DNA of 64,000 nucleotides from Alteraurantiacibacter aestuarii. GTDB lineage: Bacteria > Pseudomonadota > Alphaproteobacteria > Sphingomonadales > Sphingomonadaceae. Position 1 is the stretch's first letter; every line of letters begins with the position of its first letter. The notes below the pieces were generated by a model. That model did not search any database. It was not told where the DNA came from and was given only the letters and a program-made list of their open reading frames with translations. The DNA lies in assembly GCF_009827405.1 (NCBI RefSeq), contig NZ_WTYY01000003.1, forward strand, positions 434,001-498,000, read 5' to 3'. Below, piece after piece: positions 25,463-37,070 of the stretch. A program made the translations under genes and the position numbers.

Positions 25463-25996
25463 TCAGGCGTCTTCAGTGTTGTCGTAATATTGCGGCGCAT
25501 GCTCTTTCAGCACTTCGAGAATCTTGGTGAGCGCTGTCGGCTCATCGGTCTTCTCCATTGCTGCGAGCTCGCGTGCCAGGCGGCTGGATGCCGCCTCGAA
25601 GATCTGACGCTCGGAATAGGACTGTTCCGGCTGGTCTTCCGGACGGAACAGGTCGCGCGTCACTTCGGCGATGGACACCAGGTCACCCGAGTTGATCTTG
25701 GCTTCATATTCCTGGGCACGGCGTGACCACATGGTCCGCTTTACCTTGGGCTTGCCCTTGAGGGTTTCCATCGCTTCCTTCAGCGTCTTGTCGCTGGAAA
25801 GCTTGCGCATTCCGATCGATTCAACCTTGTTGACGGGAACGCGGAGCGTCATGCGCTCCTTCTCGAAACGCAAAACATACAGTTCGAGCTGCATTCCGGC
25901 GATTTCCTCGCTCTGCAGTTCGATCACACGGCCAACACCGTGCTTGGGGTAAACAACGTAATCGCCTACATCGAAGGCTGGCGCATTGGTTGCCAT
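25463..25996 (-). CDS. carD: CarD family transcriptional regulator
   Basis: This 177-residue RNA polymerase-binding factor stabilises open promoter complexes, particularly at rRNA genes. The N-terminal Tudor-like RID domain (FDVGDYVVYPKHGVGRVIEL) contacts the beta subunit, and the C-terminal helical DNA-binding domain carries KVKRTMWSRRAQEYEAKI. ATG at 25996 follows AAGGAA; an ATG two codons earlier is also possible. It has its own terminator downstream, and a 280-base upstream gap separates it from fdxA on the same strand. Confidence 0.95.
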   Translation of the reverse strand: MATNAPAFDVGDYVVYPKHGVGRVIELQSEEIAGMQLELYVLRFEKERMTLRVPVNKVESIGMRKLSSDKTLKEAMETLKGKPKVKRTMWSRRAQEYEAKINSGDLVSIAEVTRDLFRPEDQPEQSYSERQIFEAASSRLARELAAMEKTDEPTALTKILEVLKEHAPQYYDNTEDA

Positions 25997-26212
25997 GAAC
26001 ATTCCTTTCGTTGCCGGTCAGATCTCTTTTTCAGCGACACGGAACCATCGGACTGCACGACCCACCGGCAGCCGGTATTCCTTTGTCATGACGCTGAGAG
26101 GGGGAGACCTGCCTTCCTATCCACCCGTTTCACTTGAGCGATACGGGCGATTGGGCAATTATATAACAGATTCGTAACATAAATGCCAGCCCTGCAGAAC
26201 AACAGCACAAGA

Positions 26213-26239
26213 CCCGCCAATCAGCGGTGTGATGGCGGG
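26213..26239 (-). terminator. Probable terminator after fdxA
   Basis: CCCGCCA (26213-26219) pairs with TGGCGGG (26233-26239) around a 13-base loop. On the minus strand it lies 38 bases after the fdxA stop and is followed by a moderately T-rich stretch. The stem is short and the T-run interrupted, so it is a moderate call. The rest of the 25997-26276 gap shows only an A/T-rich promoter-like zone near 26155-26185. Confidence 0.5.
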
Positions 26240-26276
26240 CAGCAGTGGTGTGGAACAGGCGCGGCGCGGCGCTGAA

Positions 26277-26615
26277 TCAGTCGCCTTCGCCGGGCTCCGG
26301 GGAGAAGTACTTCTCGAACTTGCCCTCTTCGCCCTTGTGCTCATCAGCATCGGCAGGCGCGTCTTTGCGTTCGGTGATATTGGGCCATTCGGCGGAGTAT
26401 TTGGTGTTCAGCTCAAGCCACTTCTCGGTCCCGCTCTCGGTATCGGGAAGGATTGCTTCGGCCGGGCATTCGGGTTCGCAAACGCCGCAATCGATGCATT
26501 CCGAAGGATTGATGACCAGCATGGTCTCCCCCTCATAGAAACAATCAACCGGACAGACCTCGACGCAATCGGTGTATTTGCATTTGATGCAGGCGTCGGT
26601 GACGACATAGGTCAT
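26277..26615 (-). CDS. fdxA: Seven-iron ferredoxin FdxA
   Basis: This 112-residue electron carrier binds one 3Fe-4S and one 4Fe-4S cluster. The ligand motifs are [17 protein letters not shown] near residues 9-25 and [12 protein letters not shown] near 40-51. A charged C-terminal tail of about 50 residues is usual for the alphaproteobacterial form. It overlaps the S4-domain gene by four bases; SUV3 helicase, S4 protein, fdxA and carD in this order recur in many alphaproteobacteria. Confidence 0.95.
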   Translation of the reverse strand: MTYVVTDACIKCKYTDCVEVCPVDCFYEGETMLVINPSECIDCGVCEPECPAEAILPDTESGTEKWLELNTKYSAEWPNITERKDAPADADEHKGEEGKFEKYFSPEPGEGD

Positions 26616-26935
26616 GTGTGCGTATTCCCTTCAAACTGGTCCACTAGAGGGCGCCGAATTATGTCTGCTACGGCGATTGAAGCGCCAGCGTCAAGCTCGC
26701 GGTAGCAGGATTGTGCCTCCGCTGCAGGACCGCGCCGGATGGGTAAAGCAAGGATTTCTATCACCTTCACAGATGCACCCAGCGGCAGGGTCAGGACATC
26801 GCCTGCAAAAATCGCCTGATCCGCGCGGGTCACACGCACCCGGTTGCGGCGAACATGACCCTGCGCGATCATACGCTGCGCCAATGATCTGCTTTTGAAG
26901 AAGCGCAGGCGGCACAGCAGCAGGTCGATCCGCAT
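26612..26935 (-). CDS. S4 RNA-binding domain protein (Hsp15-like)
   Basis: This 107-residue protein has an N-terminal S4 domain ([20 protein letters not shown], then [15 protein letters not shown]) like Hsp15/HslR, which recognises stalled 50S subunits carrying nascent chains. The C-terminal 40 residues differ from E. coli HslR. It begins 12 bases after the SUV3 helicase stop and overlaps fdxA by four bases, consistent with one RNA-related operon. Confidence 0.87.
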   Translation of the reverse strand: MRIDLLLCRLRFFKSRSLAQRMIAQGHVRRNRVRVTRADQAIFAGDVLTLPLGASVKVIEILALPIRRGPAAEAQSCYRELDAGASIAVADIIRRPLVDQFEGNTHT

Positions 26936-26947
26936 CTGTGGACAGGC

Positions 26948-29515
26948 TCAGCCGATCAGGTCCGCCAGGCCGGCGAACACGCTGTTGACAGCGACGGGCT
27001 TGCTGGCCTGCCTGTCCGGCCGCGGCTGGCTGTCCTTGCGCGGCGGACGCCAGCTCCACGGCCTGGGGCGGGGCGGGCCGAACACACCTTCCGCCAGTTG
27101 CTTCTGCTCGCCAGCCCGGAAACCGGCGTCGCGCATCAGCCGTTCGAAACTGTCCGCCTGCAAGCCCATCGAAGTGGCGAGCGCGGAATCGACGCTGAAA
27201 CCGCGCCCGCTGGATTTACCGCGCTGGTCATGCGCGGCGCGAAAAAGCTTTTCCGCCATGTCGATGCGGATCGCCTGCCGGCCTGCGCGGCGATAACCCG
27301 CGGGGATCTGCCTAGGCGCCTCTATCACCGCTTCCATGTTCGGATTGAGCGGACGCCGGTCAATCCCCAGTTCCCGCATCAACTGCCGGGGACCGGGCTT
27401 GAGCAGCGCGGGCACGAATACATCCAGCGCCCCGATGGTGACGCCAAGACGCCGCATATAGGGCCGCTTTTCCTTGGGGATTGCTGCAAGGCCGGCGGAT
27501 TCCCGCTGCACGGTGCCGTTGCGGTCAACCAGCGTCAGCAGCAGCGCGCGCACCTCGCTACCGGCATCGGGGTCCTGCGCCGCCTGTTCCAGGCTGCGCA
27601 GCGGAGCGAGCGGTGCCATCTGGGCTTCCAGCCACAGCTCCAGCGCCTCGCTCAAACGCGCGCGGTGCGCATGGTCCAGAGCGACCAGCTCCTTTGCCAG
27701 CACGATGCGGAAGCGGGTCGGGGTCTTGCCGCGCTCAAGCTGTGCCACCGGCTTGCCGGCGCGCATGATCGCGCCGTGGGCAATGTTCAGCTCCCCCAGT
27801 TCCTGCGCGATCAGCGCCTGCGCCTTTTGCGCCAGCAATTGCGGCATGTGCTTTTCCGCCGCCGCCAGCATCAGCTTGCGGTCTTCCTTTCCGGCATCGG
27901 CATCGACCACGAAGCGAAAACCATCGAGATGGCCTATCACCTGTCCCTCAACCTTAACCTGTCCATCCTCGGCCAATTCCACACGCAGCAATGCAGCATC
28001 CTTTCCCATCGACTTCATCAATACAGCAGTGCGGCGATTGACAAAACGTTCTGTCAGCCTCTGGTGCAATGCGTCGGACAATCTGGCTTCCACGGCCCGT
28101 GCGCGGTCCGCCATTTCATCGCGCGCCAGCACCCAGTCGGGCCGCTGGCAGATATAGGCCCAGCTGCGGATGGCTGACAGGCGGCCCTGCAACACATCGA
28201 TATCGCCGCGCACCTCGCCCAGTTCCGAAATGCGCGCGGCGACATAATCCGCGCCGATATGGCCCTGGCGCAAATCGCGCCACAAGCGGCCCACGAAGCG
28301 CGCGTGCATGTCCGCGCCCTGCTGGCGAAAATCGGGCAGCTGGCACGCATCCCAGAAGCGCCTGACCTGACCCGGCGTCCTGACGTCAGCGGTCAGCGCG
28401 TGATCTTCCACCAGCCTTTTCAGCACCGCCAGATCGATGGCTTCGGGCGCCAGTGCCAGTTGCGGCACCTCCGGGGAAATTTCCAGATCGCCGATCAGCG
28501 TGTCGATGGAATCGAAGCGCGGCTGGGGATTGCGCCAGAACAGACGCGGGATCGGCGCAAAGCGGTGCTGCTCGATCGCGTAGATTTCTTCCTCGGTAAA
28601 TTCGAGCGGCTCCTTGCCGCGCCCGCCCGACAGGGTTCCGAAAGTGCCGTCCTGGTGATGGCGACCGGCGCGTCCGGCAATCTGCGCCATCTCCGCAGGC
28701 GTGAGCCTGCGCTGGCGAACGCCGTCAAATTTGGAGAGCGAGGCGAAGGCCACATGGGTGACATCGAGGTTGAGGCCCATGCCGATGGCATCGGTCGCCA
28801 CGATGTAGTCCACTTCTCCCGACTGGAACAATTCCACCTGGCGGTTGCGCGTTTGCGGGCTGAGCGCGCCCATCACCACGGCCGCCCCGCCGCGAAAACG
28901 GCGCAGCAACTCGGCCACCTGATAGACCTGCTCGATCGAGAAGGCGACGACGGCGCTGCGCGGCGGCAAGCGGGAAAGCTTGGTGGAACCGGCATGGCTG
29001 AGGGTGGAAAAGCGCGGCCTTTCCTCCACTTCCACACCCGGCACCAGCGCCCTGACCATTGGCTCGAGCGTGGCCGCACCCAGCAGCATGGTTTCATCCC
29101 GCCCGCGCGCATGCAGCAGGCGATCGGTGAAGATATGCCCGCGCTCCCGGTCGGCTGCCAGCTGCGCCTCGTCCAGCGCCACGAAGGCGCGGTTGCCGCC
29201 GTCCCTCGGCATCGCCTCCACCGTGCACAGCAGATAGCGCGCGCCCGACGGTTCGATCCGCTCCTCACCCGTTATCAGCGCAACCTGGCTTGCACCCTTG
29301 ATCGCGCAGACCTTGTCATAGACCTCGCGCGCCAGCAGCCGCAGCGGAAAGCCGATGGCGCCGCTCGCATGGCCGCACATGCGCTCAATCGCCAGATGGG
29401 TCTTTCCGGTATTGGTCGGACCAAGCACGGCTCGAATCCGGCTGTCATGATAAGGGGCTGCCACAGTACCGGGTAATCTGGAGGCCACAGGCCGCATACG
29501 CAACCGCTTACCCAC
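26948..29515 (-). CDS. SUV3-like ATP-dependent RNA helicase
   Basis: This 855-residue superfamily 2 helicase resembles mitochondrial SUV3. Walker A GPTNTGKT is at 32-39, the Walker B equivalent is VALDEAQL, motif III-like LLGAAT follows, and the second RecA domain has VATDAIGMGLN and QIAGRAGRHHQDG. The C-terminal half holds SUV3-type helical regions and ends in a basic Trp/Arg-rich tail (RPRPWSWRPPRKDSQPRP) that may bind RNA. In bacteria it is thought to act in RNA turnover. It is the first gene of the helicase-S4-fdxA unit and is divergent from an M23 peptidase gene. Confidence 0.9.
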   Translation of the reverse strand: MGKRLRMRPVASRLPGTVAAPYHDSRIRAVLGPTNTGKTHLAIERMCGHASGAIGFPLRLLAREVYDKVCAIKGASQVALITGEERIEPSGARYLLCTVEAMPRDGGNRAFVALDEAQLAADRERGHIFTDRLLHARGRDETMLLGAATLEPMVRALVPGVEVEERPRFSTLSHAGSTKLSRLPPRSAVVAFSIEQVYQVAELLRRFRGGAAVVMGALSPQTRNRQVELFQSGEVDYIVATDAIGMGLNLDVTHVAFASLSKFDGVRQRRLTPAEMAQIAGRAGRHHQDGTFGTLSGGRGKEPLEFTEEEIYAIEQHRFAPIPRLFWRNPQPRFDSIDTLIGDLEISPEVPQLALAPEAIDLAVLKRLVEDHALTADVRTPGQVRRFWDACQLPDFRQQGADMHARFVGRLWRDLRQGHIGADYVAARISELGEVRGDIDVLQGRLSAIRSWAYICQRPDWVLARDEMADRARAVEARLSDALHQRLTERFVNRRTAVLMKSMGKDAALLRVELAEDGQVKVEGQVIGHLDGFRFVVDADAGKEDRKLMLAAAEKHMPQLLAQKAQALIAQELGELNIAHGAIMRAGKPVAQLERGKTPTRFRIVLAKELVALDHAHRARLSEALELWLEAQMAPLAPLRSLEQAAQDPDAGSEVRALLLTLVDRNGTVQRESAGLAAIPKEKRPYMRRLGVTIGALDVFVPALLKPGPRQLMRELGIDRRPLNPNMEAVIEAPRQIPAGYRRAGRQAIRIDMAEKLFRAAHDQRGKSSGRGFSVDSALATSMGLQADSFERLMRDAGFRAGEQKQLAEGVFGPPRPRPWSWRPPRKDSQPRPDRQASKPVAVNSVFAGLADLIG

Positions 29516-29582
29516 AGAGTAATCGGCAGACCACCGCCCCGGCAGACACGGTTCGGCGCTCCGGAGACTCGGCTGGTCGCTG

Positions 29583-29597
29583 TTAAGGCGGAATTTA
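29583..29597. promoter_or_regulatory. CtrA-like box between the SUV3 helicase and M23 peptidase genes
   Basis: TTAAGGCGGAATTTA has the form TTAA-N7-TTTA, one mismatch from the CtrA consensus. It lies 68 bases upstream of the helicase start and 103 bases upstream of the M23 start, in a 184-base divergent gap. Pattern match only. Confidence 0.4.
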
Positions 29598-29699
29598 CTT
29601 TATGCGCGCAGATGGTCAGGCCACAGCAGGCGCGGGTAGCGGACCGCGTCACTGGCCATTTGCCGATAATAATTCCACGCGGCCGCAAGGAGGGCGCGT

Positions 29700-32920
<3,221 letters not shown>

Positions 32921-32924
<4 letters not shown>

Positions 32925-33508
32925 ATGCAGACAGCAGATTTCCCGGCGCCACCATTCTGCCTTTCGAAGGCAAATATCCGCAAATCCACGAAACCGCCTT
33001 TGTTGCGCCGGGTGCGCGCATCATCGGCGATGTCACCATCGGGGCGCAGGCCAGCATCTGGTATAATTGCGTGCTGCGCGGCGACATTCACCGCATCGAA
33101 GTGGGCGCGCGCAGCAATGTGCAGGACGGCAGCGTGTTCCACGTCGAAGGCCCGCGCCCTGACACGGACGGCTGCCCCACCATCATCGGTGAGGATTGCG
33201 TGATCGGGCATATGGCGCTGGTCCACGGGGCCACTCTGGAAGACCGGGCGTTTGTGGGCATGGGCGCGATTGCGATGGACGATTGCCGCATCGGATCGGG
33301 CGCGATGCTGGCGGCAGGCGCATTGCTCAGCCCCGGCAAGGCGATACCGGCGGGCGAGATCTGGATCGGGCGTCCGGCCAAATTCCTGCGCAGACAGGAT
33401 GAGACGCAGATCGCCAAGATCCGCTTCCAGACGGAGCGTTATTGCAAGCTGGCACAGCGTCACCTGGCCGCCCTGAGTGGCCTCGGCCATGGCCCGCCCG
33501 AAAACTGA
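32921..33508 (+). CDS. Gamma-carbonic anhydrase family protein
   Basis: This 195-residue left-handed beta-helix protein has recurring hexapeptide steps (IIGDVTIGAQASIWYN, CVIGHMALVHGATLED, CRIGSGAMLAAGALLSPGKAI). The three zinc-type histidines lie in VFHVEG, IGHM and LVHG. Such YrdA/CaiE-like proteins are carbonic anhydrases or related metalloenzymes; true activity cannot be told here. A parS-like sequence in the VFHVEG codons is accidental (see rejected items). It overlaps the neighbours on both sides. Confidence 0.9.
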
Positions 33509-33767
33509 CTCTCCATCGGCCGATGCGATCCGCGCGCTGGCGGATGCACAGGGACGGCTGGCCGTGCGGGTGACGCCCGGCGCTCGCAGCGAGGCTATCG
33601 AGATTTCCGGCGGCAGATTATTGCTGAAAACGCGGGTCAAACCCCAGGATGGCGCGGCCAATGACGCGGTGATGGCCTTGCTGGCAAAAGCTCTTGGCAC
33701 CGCGCCTTCACGGCTCAGCTTGTTGCGCGGCGCAACTTCTCGCGAAAAGCTGGTGCAGCTCGATTAG
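33489..33767 (+). CDS. DUF167 (YggU) family protein
   Basis: This 92-residue protein belongs to the YggU family: AVRVTPGARSEAIEI, LKTRVKPQDGAANDAVM, LAKALGTAPSRLSLLRGATSREK. The function is unknown, although structures show a small alpha/beta fold. ATG at 33489 gives a 20-base overlap with the carbonic anhydrase gene; a GTG four codons earlier is another option. It ends the hemB-GNAT-CA row. Confidence 0.87.
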   Translation: MARPKTDSPSADAIRALADAQGRLAVRVTPGARSEAIEISGGRLLLKTRVKPQDGAANDAVMALLAKALGTAPSRLSLLRGATSREKLVQLD

Positions 33768-33818
33768 CCGCGGATCGGCGCGCGCAGGGCTCCGACCCCG
33801 CCTGTCTCCCGCGCCGGA

Positions 33819-34016
33819 TCAGGCCTTTCGGCGATGGCTGACCGAAGGCGCTTCATCGCCCTCTGCCTGCCGTGCAGTTTGAGGAGCCTGTTCGCCTCGC
33901 AATGACATGATCATCTTTAATCTGGCGGGGGTAAGTTCGGACAATTCGATGTTCTCGAACTTACCCATATTGCTTACGGCAGGACTGACGTAAGGCTTTT
34001 TTGTTCGTTCTGGCAT
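33819..34016 (-). CDS. Orphan small peptide with RiPP/lasso-leader-like N-terminus
   Basis: This 65-residue reading frame lies alone in the 416-base gap 33768-34183. The N-terminal half, KKPYVSPAVSNMGKFENI, fits the pattern YxxPxxxxxGxF seen in lasso-type RiPP leader peptides. The C-terminal half (LTPARLKMIMSLRGEQ and a charged tail) does not look like a classical lasso core: no Gly at +1 followed by an acidic residue at +7 to +9 after the LT. A GAAGGG ribosome-binding-like stretch sits about ten bases before the ATG and a palindrome lies further upstream. No B or C maturation genes are in the window. I infer a real short gene but not its function. Confidence 0.5.
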   Translation of the reverse strand: MPERTKKPYVSPAVSNMGKFENIELSELTPARLKMIMSLRGEQAPQTARQAEGDEAPSVSHRRKA

Positions 34017-34056
34017 TGTGGTGCGACCCTTCTTGCAAAAAGCGAATTGAGAGAGT

Positions 34057-34071
34057 GTTCAGGTTCTGAAC
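34057..34071. promoter_or_regulatory. Palindromic operator-like site upstream of the small peptide gene
   Basis: GTTCAGGTTCTGAAC consists of inverted arms GTTCAG and CTGAAC with a three-base spacer, and is 40 bases upstream of the peptide start at 34016. It resembles a dimeric regulator site. It is not the alphaproteobacterial LexA box (GTTC-N7-GTTC). Confidence 0.45.
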
Positions 34072-34116
34072 GCAAAACCCTAACGGAAAGTTTCCAGATG
34101 CGACGCTGAGAAACCA

Positions 34117-34146
34117 AAAACACGGGCCTTTGGCGGACCCGTGTTC
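34117..34146 (-). terminator. Rho-independent terminator after clpA
   Basis: On the minus strand AACACGGG and CCCGTGTT form an eight-base-pair stem around an 11-base loop, followed by TTTTGG. It lies about 40 bases after the clpA stop and upstream of the small peptide gene on the same strand, so the peptide has its own promoter. Confidence 0.8.
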
Positions 34147-34183
34147 TTGCTTGGCAAATCTGCAGCTGGACCCGAGGCAAGAG

Positions 34184-36553
34184 CTATTCTTCGCCCTTTT
34201 CACCTGTGTCCTCTGATGCAGGCGCCCCCGGCTTCTTCTTCGCAGCAGGCTTCTTGCGCGCCTTCTTGGGCCGGGATTTGGGCGGTGCGGGTGTAAGCTC
34301 GAAGGCGAGCTTGCCGTCCTTCACGCTCACATGCACCTCGCCGCCACCGGCCAATTTGCCGAACAGCAGTTCCTCGGCCAGCGGCTGCTTCACCTTGTCC
34401 TGGATAAGCCGCGCCATCGGCCTTGCGCCGTACAGCTTGTCATAGCCGCGCTTGGCCAGCCATTCACGCGCATCGCCATCAAACTGGATATGCACGTTCT
34501 GGTCGGCCAGCTGCAATTCCAGCTGCAGGATGAACTTGTCGACCACGCGGCTGACCGTGTCGGTGCCAAGGTAATCGAACGGCACGATGGCATCGAGGCG
34601 GTTGCGGAATTCCGGGGTGAACATCTTCTTCACCGCTTCGGCGCTGGCTTCATGCCTGGTGCCTGCGCCAAAGCCGATGCCCTGCTTGGCCGCATCTGCC
34701 GCCCCGGCATTGGTGGTCATGATCAGCACCACATTGCGGAAATCCACCGTCTTGCCGTGATGATCGGTCAGCCGACCATTATCCATCACCTGCAGCAGGA
34801 TGTTGAACAGGTCGGGGTGCGCCTTCTCGATCTCGTCCAGCAGCAGCACGCAATGCGGATGCTGGTCGATGGCATCGGTCAGCAGGCCGCCCTGATCATA
34901 GCCGACATAGCCCGGAGGCGCGCCGATCAGGCGGCTCACAGAGTGCCGTTCCATATATTCCGACATGTCGAAGCGCTTGAGCTCGATCCCCATGATGGAG
35001 GCCAGCTGGCGCGCGACTTCGGTCTTGCCCACGCCGGTGGGACCGGAGAACAGGAACGAGCCGATTGGCTTGTCCGCATCGCGCAGCCCGGCACGGCTCA
35101 GCTTCATGGCGGTGGAAAGCCGCTCAATCGCCGGGTCCTGGCCAAAAACCACGCGCTTCAGGTCGCGGTCCAGATTGGCCAGCGCCGTCTTGTCATCCTT
35201 GGAGACGGATTTGGGAGGGATGCGCGCCATGGTGGCGATCACCTTCTCGATTTCCCTGGCGGTGATGGTCTTGCGGCGGCGACTGGGCGGGACCAGCATC
35301 TGCATCGCGCCCACCTCGTCGATCACGTCAATCGCCTTGTCGGGCAATTTGCGGTCATTGATGTAACGCGCGCTCAACTCCACCGCGGTCTTGATGGCGT
35401 CGGGCGTATACTTGACCTTGTGATGCTCTTCGAATGCGCTTCTCAGGCCGCGCAGGATCTTGATCGTGTCTTCCACCGTGGGTTCGTTCACGTCGATCTT
35501 CTGGAACCGGCGCAGCAGCGCGCGATCCTTTTCGAAGTGATTGCGGAATTCCTTGTAAGTGGTGGAGCCGATGCAGCGGATCGCGCCGGATGACAGCGCG
35601 GGCTTGAGCAGGTTGGACGCATCCATAGCCCCGCCGCTGGTTGCGCCAGCGCCGATGACTGTGTGAATTTCATCAATGAAAAGAACGGCTTCCGGCAGTT
35701 TCTCCAGCTCGGAGACGACCTGCTTGAGGCGTTCCTCAAAATCACCGCGATAGCGTGTACCGGCCAGCAGCGCGCCCATGTCGAGCGAATAGATCACCGC
35801 TTCTTCCAGCACTTCGGGAACATCGCCTTCCACGATCTTGCGCGCCAGCCCTTCGGCGATGGCGGTCTTGCCCACGCCGGGGTCGCCCACATACAGCGGG
35901 TTGTTCTTTGACCGGCGGCACAGGATCTGGATCGTCCGGTCCACTTCCGGGCCGCGCCCGATCAGCGGATCGATCTTGCCGTCCAGCGCCTTCTGGTTGA
36001 GGTTGACGCAGAACTGGTCGAGCGCGGAATCCTTCTTGTTCTTGTCCGGCTTTTCCTCGCTCTTGGCCTCGCCCTCTTCGGCGCTGCCCATGGCGCGGTT
36101 TTCGATCTGCCGACCACCCTTGCCGATGCCGTGGCTGATGAAGCTGACCGCGTCGAGCCGGCTCATATCCTGCTGCTGGAGGAAATAGACGGCGTAGGAA
36201 TCGCGCTCCGAAAACAGCGCAACCAGCACGTTGGCGCCGGTTACCGTGTCCTTGCCCGACGTCTGCACGTGCAGGATGGCGCGCTGGATCACCCGCTGGA
36301 AACCGGCAGTTGCCTGCGGTTCCGCATCATCCTCGGTCTTGAGCGACTGATATTCCTGATCGAGATATTGCCGCACCACATTGCCCAGCTCGGTCAGTTC
36401 GACCCCGCAGGCGTTCATCACTTCTGCGGCATCGGGATCATCGATCAGGGCCAGCAGCAAATGTTCCAGCGTCGCATACTCATGGCTGCGATCGGTCGCG
36501 TGCTTGAGCGCCGTGTGGAGGGTCTTTTCGAGGTTTTGCGCGAAACTTGGCAT
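34184..36553 (-). CDS. clpA: ATP-dependent Clp protease ATP-binding subunit ClpA
   Basis: This 789-residue AAA+ unfoldase feeds substrates to ClpP. It has the N-domain (about 1-140), D1 with Walker A GDPGVGKTA and VLFIDEIHTVIGAG, and D2 with GPTGVGKTE, LLLDEIEKAHPD and the IGFGAG loop that docks ClpP. The C-terminus carries a Lys/Ala/Pro-rich tail (SRPKKARKKPAAKKKPGAP) that is unusual for ClpA. ClpS, often encoded just upstream, is absent here; the 189 bases before the start hold no gene and a DUF1192 gene precedes them. Confidence 0.95.
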   Translation of the reverse strand: MPSFAQNLEKTLHTALKHATDRSHEYATLEHLLLALIDDPDAAEVMNACGVELTELGNVVRQYLDQEYQSLKTEDDAEPQATAGFQRVIQRAILHVQTSGKDTVTGANVLVALFSERDSYAVYFLQQQDMSRLDAVSFISHGIGKGGRQIENRAMGSAEEGEAKSEEKPDKNKKDSALDQFCVNLNQKALDGKIDPLIGRGPEVDRTIQILCRRSKNNPLYVGDPGVGKTAIAEGLARKIVEGDVPEVLEEAVIYSLDMGALLAGTRYRGDFEERLKQVVSELEKLPEAVLFIDEIHTVIGAGATSGGAMDASNLLKPALSSGAIRCIGSTTYKEFRNHFEKDRALLRRFQKIDVNEPTVEDTIKILRGLRSAFEEHHKVKYTPDAIKTAVELSARYINDRKLPDKAIDVIDEVGAMQMLVPPSRRRKTITAREIEKVIATMARIPPKSVSKDDKTALANLDRDLKRVVFGQDPAIERLSTAMKLSRAGLRDADKPIGSFLFSGPTGVGKTEVARQLASIMGIELKRFDMSEYMERHSVSRLIGAPPGYVGYDQGGLLTDAIDQHPHCVLLLDEIEKAHPDLFNILLQVMDNGRLTDHHGKTVDFRNVVLIMTTNAGAADAAKQGIGFGAGTRHEASAEAVKKMFTPEFRNRLDAIVPFDYLGTDTVSRVVDKFILQLELQLADQNVHIQFDGDAREWLAKRGYDKLYGARPMARLIQDKVKQPLAEELLFGKLAGGGEVHVSVKDGKLAFELTPAPPKSRPKKARKKPAAKKKPGAPASEDTGEKGEE

Positions 36554-36742
36554 GAAATCCTATCCGTTGGGCGGAAAATACGATCCGAAGTGTTGCTATT
36601 CTACCAACGCCGCCCTCCCGGTGCGCGGCATAGGCGTGGTGAAGCCCGGTGGCCGGTATGTTCCGGCTCTTGCGACGATATCAGTAATATGGTGCGCCAA
36701 AGCGCAATTTCGAGAGGGAAAGGGGACCCGGCCGGCCCCATG

Positions 36743-36946
36743 TCAGTTGTTCTCTCGCGGTTTGAACAGCGCATCGGCGAATTTCATATGATCCGCCGCC
36801 CTGGCATGATGCGCCTTCACCCGGACTATTTCCGCCTCCAGCAACTGGATGCGTGCCAGCAGCTCGTCCTGCGAATAGCTGTCGAGCGCTTCGCTGGCCA
36901 GAAGGCCGGCTGCGTCTGTGCGCGGTCGAGGAAGGTCGTCTTCCAT
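36743..36946 (-). CDS. DUF1192 family small protein
   Basis: This 67-residue cytoplasmic protein matches DUF1192: an acidic start (MEDDLPRPRTDAA), SQDELLARIQLLEAEIVRVKAH, and a coiled-coil tail ending in ADALFKPR. The family is alphaproteobacterial with no known role. It is divergent from the quinone oxidoreductase gene, 124 bases away, and its 3' end leads into the clpA upstream region. Confidence 0.82.
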   Translation of the reverse strand: MEDDLPRPRTDAAGLLASEALDSYSQDELLARIQLLEAEIVRVKAHHARAADHMKFADALFKPRENN

Positions 36947-37070
36947 TGCGATGCAACATTGCCAGCGTCCTGCTTGCTGTCAATGGGCCACGTCTCTAGT
37001 GTTGTGGAGCAGGACCAGCTGCGCAGCCAGCTGCAAACCCGCCGCACACCCACCGGTGCCGGAGGAAAAA

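Noticed and set aside
26085-26110. CTGAGAGGGGGAGACC as a TPP riboswitch hint
   Set aside because: Only the CTGAGA piece fits; the rest of the conserved thi-box is absent and no thiamine gene follows.
25986-26177. A 63-codon plus-strand frame in the carD-fdxA gap
   Set aside because: It overlaps the carD start in antisense and has low-complexity content without a ribosome-binding site.
29503-29512. DnaA-box-like TTACCCACA near the SUV3 helicase start
   Set aside because: It is a single site with one mismatch and no clustered partners or A/T tract.
33135-33150. parS-like TGTTCCACGTCGAAGG
   Set aside because: Its right half has several mismatches, it is inside the gamma-carbonic anhydrase codons for the metal-binding VFHVEG motif, and it lies 18 kb from parAB.
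33768-34183. A full lasso-peptide biosynthetic cluster
   Set aside because: Only a precursor-like peptide is present. No asparagine-synthetase-like cyclase, B1/B2 protease or exporter is in the window, so a cluster cannot be claimed.
33961-34203. An 80-codon minus-strand frame overlapping the small peptide gene
   Set aside because: It crosses the clpA terminator and clpA 3' end in another frame, has no good ribosome-binding site and no motif.
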